Source of the DNA: Pseudomonas frederiksbergensis
Lineage (GTDB): Bacteria; Pseudomonadota; Gammaproteobacteria; Pseudomonadales; Pseudomonadaceae
Direction of reading: 5' to 3'
Assembly: GCF_001874645.1 (NCBI RefSeq)
Contig: NZ_CP017886.1
Span: 2,728,001-2,792,000 of the forward strand
DNA: 64,000 nt
Shown: positions 18,915 to 27,800 of the stretch, in pieces
Numbering within the stretch: the first letter of the stretch is position 1
How the letters are laid out: the number at the start of each line of letters is the position of its first letter
Program-made: the position numbers and the translations under genes
Notes under the pieces: generated by a model
Told to the model about the DNA's origin: nothing
Databases searched by the model: none
What the model saw: only the letters and a program-made list of their open reading frames with translations

Positions 18915-19681
18915 TGGCGACGACCATTGCGCATCGCCGCACGCAGCTCTTCACGGGAGAACGCCAGGCCCTGCTCAGCGGCCAGTGTCAGGGTGGCGGC
19001 GATAAAGGCTTCGCTGTCGGTCACACCCTGCAAGGTCCGGCAGAGTGGCGGCTCGCTTTCTAAAAACCGTCGAAACTGTTCCAGCGCTTGCGCCGCATGA
19101 CCAACGCCCGGCTTCGGTGTGGTTGATGCGCCCTCAATAATGGCCTGTTCCAGCCAAGGACCAGGCCGGCAATCAATGACCAGATGCACCCGCTCGCGGC
19201 TGTCGCGATTGTCGACGCTGTGGGGCCGCGACAGATCGAGAAACCAGCATTCGCCGGCCTCCATCGGCATACGTAAACCGTCGAGCAGAAAGTCGACGTT
19301 CGGCGGGCTGAGCAACGGAATGTGCAGCCGCAGATCGGCCTCTGGCCCTTCAAGATCGTAGTCGCGGTGCTCGTGAATGCGACTGTCAGGTCCCAGCTTC
19401 AACAGTCTTGCCGAGACGATGTCCAACGGTAAGTCCTGTAACGCGTGCTGCCACCGGCCATCGAGCAGCCAAGGCGCTCTCGGCACCGGTTTCCCATGGC
19501 CATGGGACAACTCCGTCAGCGCGTCAATCGCGCTGATCAGCGCCACACCGCTCCAGTCGCCGCTGAAATAATGACTGTTGAAATGGCTGTGCCAGTCGCT
19601 GTCCTTGATCTGCGCCAACGCCTGCAACAGCAACGGCAGATGCACCGTCACCGGCAGTCGGGAAAACGCTGGACGAGTCAT
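18890..19681 (-). CDS. Aspartyl/asparaginyl beta-hydroxylase domain protein
   Basis: A Fe(II)/2-oxoglutarate oxygenase of the AspH family, which hydroxylates Asp or Asn side chains. Using the start MTRPAFSRL (ATG overlaps the APS kinase stop as ATGA) it has 263 residues. The iron facial triad is visible as H105 and D107 (HRD) with H154 (SRPHSVD), and R164 (RERVHLVID) should bind 2-oxoglutarate. About 90 C-terminal residues beyond the catalytic domain are of unknown role. No signal peptide is present, so it acts in the cytoplasm, before export of any target. Its operon suggests the giant repeat protein as substrate, but that is inference. Confidence 0.85.
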   Translation of the reverse strand: MTRPAFSRLPVTVHLPLLLQALAQIKDSDWHSHFNSHYFSGDWSGVALISAIDALTELSHGHGKPVPRAPWLLDGRWQHALQDLPLDIVSARLLKLGPDSRIHEHRDYDLEGPEADLRLHIPLLSPPNVDFLLDGLRMPMEAGECWFLDLSRPHSVDNRDSRERVHLVIDCRPGPWLEQAIIEGASTTPKPGVGHAAQALEQFRRFLESEPPLCRTLQGVTDSEAFIAATLTLAAEQGLAFSREELRAAMRNGRRQWNEQWST

Positions 19682-20283
19682 CGGTTCGGCAGCACCGCGC
19701 ACTCACCGAGCCAGGTCAGTAAGCGATCGAGGCAGGCGTCCACCGACAGCACGCCAGTGTCGAGCACCAACGCTGCCGACGCGGGTGCCTCGTAGGCTGC
19801 CGAAATGCCGGTGAAGCTTGCCAGCTCACCGCTGCGTGCACGGGCGTAATGACCTTTCGGGTCACGCTGCTCGCAGACGTCGAGCGCAGCACTGCACCAT
19901 ACTTCGCGGTAATCCTCGCCCAATCGCTGGGCGAAAATGTCGCGCAGCTCCAGCAATGGCGCAATCATCGCCAGAATCACGATCTGCCCGTTCTCCACCA
20001 ACAACGCCGCGACTTCGCTGGCGCGGCGGATGTTTTCCTGGCGATCCTTGTCGGCAAACCCGAGGTCGCGATTGAGCCCGACCCGCAGTCCATCGCCGTC
20101 GAGCACCAGGCTTTGCACACTGCGCGCAAACAACGCGGCGTGCAGCGCCTGGGCCAGGGTCGACTTACCTGCCGCCGGTAACCCGGTCAGCAGGATCGCA
20201 GCTCCGCGATGGCCGTGGCGGTCTTCGCGTTGTGCCCGGCTGACGCTGGCCGTGGGTGCCAGCAGATTACTTTTCCTGGACAT
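19678..20283 (-). CDS. cysC: Adenylylsulfate (APS) kinase
   Basis: Phosphorylates APS to PAPS, the sulfate donor for sulfotransferases. Of 201 residues, the P-loop is GLPAAGKST, followed by DGDGLRVGLNRDLGF, the DRQENIRR segment and DPKGHYARARSGEL, all typical of CysC. The start MSRKSNLLAP at 20283 overlaps the tolC-like gene by 17 bases, so it is in the same operon. Because it stands alone, apart from cysDN, and next to two sulfotransferases, its likely job is to feed PAPS to local sulfation rather than to sulfate assimilation. Confidence 0.92.
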   Translation of the reverse strand: MSRKSNLLAPTASVSRAQREDRHGHRGAAILLTGLPAAGKSTLAQALHAALFARSVQSLVLDGDGLRVGLNRDLGFADKDRQENIRRASEVAALLVENGQIVILAMIAPLLELRDIFAQRLGEDYREVWCSAALDVCEQRDPKGHYARARSGELASFTGISAAYEAPASAALVLDTGVLSVDACLDRLLTWLGECAVLPNR

Positions 20284-21781
20284 GGGCTGGCGGCACCGTG
20301 ATGTTGCCGTCGGCCCACGCGTCCTCGCGACTGGCCAGTGCCGTGGCGATCGACTGCACTTGGGTCGATTGCACCTGATCCGGCAGTGGGTCAAGCCCGG
20401 CGCTGGCAAAGATCTGCCCGTAAGCGTTACGCAAATCCGCGTACGACAGGTCGCGGCGCAGGTCGGCTTGCAGGGTGTTCAGTTCGCCCTGGATCAGGTC
20501 CAGTTCGCCGATACCCGCTGCCTGATGGCGATTACGTAACTGGCCAAGAATCTGCCCGTCGATGTCCGACAGCTGCTGGTTGGTCTGGAACTGACGCAGC
20601 GCTTCACGGTAGTTGGCGTTGGCCACATAGAGCTGCGCCAGCACCGCGATCGACATCGCCTGACGGCGTGCCTTGGCCACTTCTTCACCGGCCTTGGCAA
20701 CGTCGATGGCCGCCGGAGCGGAAATCACGTTGAACAGGTTCCAGGTGACTTTAACCCCGTAGTCGGCCCACCTGTCGTTGACCAAAAACGAGTTGCTGTC
20801 GTAGTGCCCGCCAGCGGAGAACTCCAGCCCCGGCAGCAGCCGTAGCATGGCTTTGCGGGTTTCGGCGGTGCTGATGCGCGTCTGATAATCCTGCTCGCGC
20901 AGTTCCGGACGACTGGCCAGGGCTTCTTGCTCAAGGTTGGCCATGCCGACCTTGAGTTCCGGAATCGGGTAATCCTCCGGCGTCGCCAACGTCAAATCGG
21001 TGCCCATCGGCAGGTTGATCAGGGTCGCCAGCTCGGTTTTCGCCAACGACAGTGCCCGCCGCTGCTCTTCGAGCTGGCGCGTGGCTTCGATCAGCGAACG
21101 CTGGTAGCCCAAAGCCTGCACCGGGTCGCCGATGCGCTGCTCGCTCATGCTCTGGCTGTTGTTGCGCGCGGCATCGACCCGCGCCATCAGGCTGTCGATC
21201 TGCTTGAGCAGGCGCTCGGCAGCCACCGCCCGCCAATAGGCCGAGCGCACGTCCTGAACGATGGTGTTGATGACTTTGCGTCGACGTTCCTGAACGATCA
21301 GCCGTTGATCGCCCTGCTGCTTGGCGCTGATGTAGCTGACGCCGAAGTCGAGGACGTTCCAGACCATGGTCAGGTCGGCGACTCGGCGATCACGGTCCTG
21401 AGAGGTCGACGGTTCAAGGGACTGGGTGCCGGTGCGTACGCTCTGGCTACTGGAGGCGCTGGTGTTGTTGCGCCCCACGTAGCCTGCGTCCAGAGCCATG
21501 CGCGGCAGCATGTCGAAACTGGCAAGGTCGAGTTGGCGCTTGGCCAGCGCCTCCTCCATGATTTTCAATCGACCCTCAAGGTTGTATTTCACCGCACGAG
21601 CCATGGCCTGGTGCAAGGTCAGCGGACCGCTCATAGGCTCCTGATCCTTGTACATGCTCACCAGATCGCTTTTGGCGCGCTGCTCGCTGACGCGACGTTC
21701 AATCGGTTCACTGGTCACCGCACACCCGCTGACCGCTAGCGCCAGCAAGCTGGCGCCGAATAGTTTTTGACTTTTTTTCAT
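20267..21781 (-). CDS. TolC-family outer-membrane lipoprotein for export
   Basis: A 504-residue outer-membrane efflux protein. The lipoprotein signal ends LALAVSGCAVTSEP. Two copies of the long alpha-hairpin/beta-strand OEP unit follow, with segments such as VWNVLDFGVSY and VKVTWNLFNVISAP marking the barrel strands. It lies 44 bases after the giant repeat protein and before the APS kinase, so it most likely serves export of that protein. No ABC transporter or adaptor is in this operon; the unlinked HlyD/M50 genes at 38-42 kb may supply the inner parts. Confidence 0.85.
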   Translation of the reverse strand: MKKSQKLFGASLLALAVSGCAVTSEPIERRVSEQRAKSDLVSMYKDQEPMSGPLTLHQAMARAVKYNLEGRLKIMEEALAKRQLDLASFDMLPRMALDAGYVGRNNTSASSSQSVRTGTQSLEPSTSQDRDRRVADLTMVWNVLDFGVSYISAKQQGDQRLIVQERRRKVINTIVQDVRSAYWRAVAAERLLKQIDSLMARVDAARNNSQSMSEQRIGDPVQALGYQRSLIEATRQLEEQRRALSLAKTELATLINLPMGTDLTLATPEDYPIPELKVGMANLEQEALASRPELREQDYQTRISTAETRKAMLRLLPGLEFSAGGHYDSNSFLVNDRWADYGVKVTWNLFNVISAPAAIDVAKAGEEVAKARRQAMSIAVLAQLYVANANYREALRQFQTNQQLSDIDGQILGQLRNRHQAAGIGELDLIQGELNTLQADLRRDLSYADLRNAYGQIFASAGLDPLPDQVQSTQVQSIATALASREDAWADGNITVPPAHVQEK

Positions 21782-21825
21782 CCTTGGACCGCCCCTGGGT
21801 GCTGCATAAATGTAGGTTTTTTTAC

Positions 21826-24800
21826 TCAGGCCTGCATTTCGCTGATGCCGACCTGTTGCAACGCTGCCGCCAATGCCCGGACCTGCTGCTTCTCGGTGTT
21901 TTCAAGGTGTTGAAGTTGTTCGCCCAAAGTCAGTGCACCGAATCCACCGTGCAGGCCCTGGGAAACATTGCCCCCTTGCAGGATCGACCTGTCGCCGAAC
22001 GCGTTGGGCGAACGGTCGCCACCGCTCGATTCATGGCTGAACAGGCTCGACAGCGTGCTGGCACCAAACACCCCGCCATCACCACTACCAAAACCCAGGA
22101 AGCCGTGGCCGGAACCATTCCCGCCGCTGTCGCTGCTAGTGAACACCTGAGCGATATAGCTGGGGCTCAGTGCGCCGCGATTGATGAAAATATCCCCCAG
22201 CGGGCGAACGCCATCGCCCAGTACCCGTTGTTCGAATAGCGGTGCAAAGGTCAACGGCGAACCGAGATTGCCGGTCGGCGGCGTGAAGACAATCGGCTGC
22301 AACGGCCTATTCGGCGTGCTCGAAGGCGGTGCCGGATCGCTGATCCGGAACTGCGGATCGCCGGTCGTGACGAGGGTTCTGACCCCGTAGCTGTTGGACT
22401 CGGTGCTACCGATGCCGGTGTTGCCGAACCTGTCACTCACGCCGCTGTTATTGAGGGTGATCAGGTTGGACGCACTGTTGACGTTGTTGCTCGGGGTCAA
22501 TGTCGCGGTCCAGGTCTTGCCGCCGTCAGTGCTGCTCAGGGCGCTCAACGTGCCGTTGGCGACCGTCAGGTCGGCGTTGGTGAAACCGCTGACCGCTTCC
22601 GAGAAGGTGATCGTCACCTGGCTGGTCTGGCCGACGCTCAGGTTGGTCGTGGCCACGACAACGGTCGCGGTCGGGCGCGTGGTATCGATGGCGTAGTTGC
22701 CCGAATCGGTGCTGCCGCTGCCAGCGTTGCCCAGCGCATCGATCACGCCGGCGTTGTTCAGGGTGATCAGGTTGCTGGCGGCGGTCACGTTGGCGTTCGG
22801 CGTGAGTGTCGCGGTCCAGGTCTTGCCGCCATCACGGCTGCTCAGGGCGCTCAAGGTGCCATTGGCCACGGTCAGATCCGAGTGGGTGAAACCGCTGATC
22901 GCCTCGGAGAAGGTGATGGTCACGGTGCTGGTCTGGCCGATCTTCAAGGCGCTGTCAGCCACCACGATCGTCGCGGTCGGACGCTGGGTGTCGATGATGT
23001 AGTTGTTGGAGTCCGTGGTGCCGCTACCGGCGTTGCCGGCCAGGTCATTCACCCCCGTGTTGTTGAGGGTGATGAGGTTGGTCGCGTCGCTGATGTTGCT
23101 GGTCGGGGTGAAGGTCGCCGTCCAGGTGATGCCGCCGTCACTGCTGCTCACGGCACTCAGGGTGCCGTTGGCCACGGTCAGGTCACTGTTATTGAAACCG
23201 CTCACCGCCTCGGAAAAGGTGATGGTCACCAGGCTCGTCTCGCCGATCGGCAGGGTCGGATTCGCCACCACGATGGTCGCGGTTGGACGGGCGGTGTCGA
23301 TGGCGTAGTTGTTCGAGTCGGTGCTGCCGGTGCCAGTATTGCCGGCCGCATCGGTCACCCCGGTGTTGTTCAGGGTGATGTGGTTGGCGGCGTTGGTGAT
23401 GTTGCCCGCCGGGGTGAAGGTCGCGGTCCAGGTCACACCGCCATCACTGCTGCTCACGGCACTCAAGGTGCCGTTGGCCACCGTCAGGTCGGCGTTGGTA
23501 AAACCGCTGACCGCCTCGCTGAAGGTAATGGTCACGGTGGAACTCTGGCCGATCTTCAGGGCGCTGTCGGCGATCAGCACGGTCGCAGTCGGGCGCTGGG
23601 TATCGATGGCGTAGGTGTTGGAGTGTGTTGTGCCGGTCCCGGCGTTGCCGCTCAGGTCGGTGTAGCCGGTGTTGTCCAGGGTGATCAGGTTGCTGGCGGC
23701 GGTGACAGCGTTGGTCGGGGTCAGGGTGGCGGTCCAGGTCACGCCGCCATCACTGCTGCTCAAGCCGCTGATTGTGCCGTTGGCGACGGTCAGGTCGGCG
23801 GTGGTGAAGCCGGTCACGGCTTCGCTGAAGGTGAAGGTCACCAGGCTTGAGCCGCCGACTGCCAGGCTCGGGTTGGCGACCACGACAGTGGCGGTCGGGC
23901 GCTGGGTGTCGACGACGTAGTTGTTGGAGTCAGTAGTGCCGCTACCCGCGTTGCCGGCCAGGTCATTCACACCTGTGTTATTCAGGGTGATGTGGTTGGT
24001 CGCATTGCTGATGTTGCTGGTCGGCGTATAGGTCGCGGTCCAGGTGATACCACCATCGCTTGAGCTGACCGCGCTCAAGGTTCCGTTGGCGATGGTCAGG
24101 TCGGCATTGCTGAAACCGCTTACAACTTCGCTGAAGGTAATGGTCACCAGCGATGTCTGGCCGATGCTCAGCGCAGGGTTGGCGATGACAATGGTTGCCG
24201 TTGGACGTTGGGTGTCAATGGCGTAGTTGTTCGAGTCGGTAGTGCCGGTGCCCGCGTTGCCGGACTCGTTCTGCACGCCGCTATTATCCAGGCTGATGTG
24301 GCTGGCGGCGTTGGTGATGTTCGCGTTCGGGGTGAAGGTCGCGGTCCAGGTGATACCGCCATCGCTGCTGCTCACGGCACTCAATGTACCGTTGGCGATG
24401 GTCAGGTCGGCGTTGGTGAATCCGCTCACCGCCTCGGAGAAGGTGATGGTCACCGCACTCGTTTCGCCGATCCTGAGTGCGTTGTCGGCCACTACGATGG
24501 TCGCGGTCGGACGCACGGTGTCGATGGTGAAGTTGCCGGAGTTGGTGATCCCGGTGCCCGCATTGCCGGCCAGGTCGGCCACGCCACTGTTGTTCAGGGT
24601 GATGAGGTTGGTGGTGTCGTGAACGCCGGTGGTGGGTGTGAAGGTGGCCGTCCAGGTAACGCCGCCATCGCTGGAACTGACGTTGGTCAGCGTGCCGTTG
24701 GGCACGCTTAGGTCGCTGTTGTCGAAACCGGTCACCGCTTCGGAGAAGGTGATGGTCACCAGCGATGTCTGCCCGGCGATCAGTGTTGGCGAGGCGACCA

Positions 24801-27800
24801 CGATGGTGGCGGTCGGGCGCTGGCTGTCGACGGCGTAGGAATTGGAATTGGTGGTGCCCGCACCGGTGTTACCGGACAGGTCACTCACACCGGTGTTGTC
24901 CAGAGTAATGACGTTGCCGCTGTGAGTGACGCCGCTCACCGGGGTCAGGGTCGCGGTCCACGTTACGCCGCCATCACTGGAACTGACAGCACTGAGGGTG
25001 CCATTGCCGATCAACAGGTCTGCGTTGGTGAAACCGGTCACCGCTTCACTGAAGGTGATGGTCACCAGCGACGTCTGGCCGATGCCCAACGCAGTGTCCG
25101 TTACCACAATGGTCGCGGTCGGACGCTGGGTGTCGATGGCGTAGTTGTTCGAATCGGTGGTACCCGTACCGACGTTACCGGACGCGTTATGTACGCCGGT
25201 ATTGTCCAGGGTGATCAGGTTCGTCGCATCGGTGATGGCGTTGTTCGGGGTAAACGTCGCCGTCCAGGTGATACCGCCATCGCTGCTGCTGACCGCTGTC
25301 AGCGTACCGTGGGCAATCGTCAGGTCAGCGTTGGTGAAGCCGCTCACCGCCTCGCTGAAAGTGATGGTGACCCGTGAGGTGTCGCCGATCTTCAGCGCGT
25401 TGTCGGCAACGATGATGGTTGCAGTCGGACGCACGGTGTCAATGGTGAAATTGCCAGAGTTGGTGGTGCCGCTGCCCGCATTGCCGGCCAGGTCGGCCAC
25501 GCCGGTGTTGGACAGGGTGATCATGTTGGTCGTGTCGTTGATGCCCGCAGTCGGGGTGAACGTGGCCGTCCAGGTGATACCACCATCATGGCTGCTGACC
25601 GCTGTCAGCGTGCCGTTGGGAACCATCAGGTCGGCGTTGGTGAAGCCGCTCACCGCCTCGGAAAAGGTGATGGTCACCAATGACGTTTCGCCTGCGATCA
25701 GCGTCGTGTCGGCCAGCACAATGGTGGCGGTTGGACGCTGAGTGTCGATGGTGTAGTTGTTGGAGTCGGTGGTGCCGGTCCCGGCGTTTCCGGCAAAGTC
25801 CGTATAGCCAGTATTGTTCAGGGTGATGTGGTTGGAGGCGTTGGTGATATTGCTCGCCGGGGTGAACGTCGCGGTCCAGGTAATACCGCCGTCGCTGCTG
25901 CTCACCGCGCTCAGGGTACCGTTGGAAACGGTCAGGCCGGCGTTGGTGAAACCGGTCACCGCCTCGGAGAAGGTGATCGTCACCCGCGAGGTTTGGCCGA
26001 TGGCTAAAGTCGTGTCCGCGACCACGATCGTCGCCGTCGGGCGCTGGGTGTCGATGGCATAGTTGTTGGAGTCGGTGGTGTCGCTGCCGGCATTGCCCGC
26101 CAGGTCCTGCACGCCGGTGTTGTCCAGGGTGATGTGGTTGCTGGCGTTGGTGATATTGGTCGTCGGGGTGAAGGTCGCGGTCCAGGTGATACCACCGTCG
26201 CTGCTGCTCACTGCACTCAACGTACCGTTGGAAACGGTCAGGTCGGCGTTGGTGAAACCGCTCACCGCTTCGCTGAAGGTAATCGTCACGGGGGCGGTCT
26301 GGCCGATGCCCAGGGTGGTCGTGGCCACGATGATGGTCGCGGTCGGACGCTCGGTGTCGACGCTATAGGCATTCGAGCGGGTCGTGCCGCTACCGGCATT
26401 GCCCGCCACGTCGCTGACCCCGGCATTATTCAGGGTAATCACGTCGCCAGTGTTGGAAATCGACGAGGTCGGGGTCAGGGTCGCAGTCCAGGTGATGCCG
26501 CCGTTGCTGCTGCTCACCGCGCTCAGGGTACCGTCAGCAACTGTCAGGTCGGCGTTGGTGAAGCCGGTCACCGCCTCGCTGAAGGTAATGGTCACCAGGG
26601 ACGTTCCCCCGATGTTCAGCGCATTGTTGGCGACTACGATACTCGCGGTTGGCCGCACAGTGTCGATCGCATAGCTGTTGGACACGGTCGTGCCGGTGCC
26701 AGCGTTGGTCGCGATATCGGTATAGCCGGTGTTGTCCAGGGTAATGACGTTGCCGCTGCTGGTGTTGCCAGCGGTCGGCGTCAGGGTTGCAGTCCAGGTG
26801 ATGTTGTTGCTGGTGGTCAGGCCACTCAAGGTGCCATTGGCCACAGTCACGTCGGCGGTGGTGAAACCGGTCACCGCTTCGCTGAACGTAAAGGTCACCG
26901 TGGAGGTTCCCCCGATGTTCAGCGCGCTGTTGCTGACCACAACGGTCGCCGTTGGCCGCACGGTGTCGACGGCGTAATTGTTGGACGTGCTGGTGCCGAC
27001 CCCGGCGGTGCCCAGTGACACGCTTTGCACGCCAGTGTTGTCCAGAACGATGTGATTGGTGCTGCCCGTGACGCTTGAACTTGGGGTAAAGGTCGCCGTC
27101 CAGGTGACTCCGCCATCGATTGAGCTCACCGCGCTCAGGGAACCGTTGGCAACGGTCAGGTCGGCGTTGGTGAAACCGGTCACCGCCTCAGTGAAGGTAA
27201 TGGTCACCTGCGAGGTCTGGCCGATGTGCAGGGCGCTGTTCGCCACCACGATGGTAGCGCTCGGTGTCGGTGAATAGGCGGTGTTCAACGTGCCGCCGTC
27301 GTTGAAGATGTTGTTCACGGCCGCCACGCTGGCACCGGCACTGCCGCCGCCCAGCGCCGGACCGCCGGAGCCACTGCCACCGACGTTACTGGACAACGCC
27401 GCAAAGTTAGCGGCAGTCATCAATACCGTGCCTTTGTTCCAGATCGCCCCGACACCTTTACCGGCCGCACCACCGGGGTCGGCGGAACCGCCCAGGCCGC
27501 CGCCACCGCCACCACCGCCACCGGCGGCGATGTTGCCGGAAATGACCGAGGTGCCAATGACCGTCAGGGTGCCGCTGGTGGCGTTGTAAATACCACCGGC
27601 AGCCGACGCCCCAGCCCTGCCGGGCTTGTCCCACCCGGAGCCGCCACCGCCACCGCCGATGGAAATCGTGCCGTTGTTCGCCGTACCGCCCGCGCCACCG
27701 CTGCTGTAGTTGGCAGCCCCAACGCCGCCCGCGCCACCGCTGCTGCTGCCGCCGCGACCGCCCATGTAGTTGGGGTTGTACCCGCCACCGTTACCGCCCG

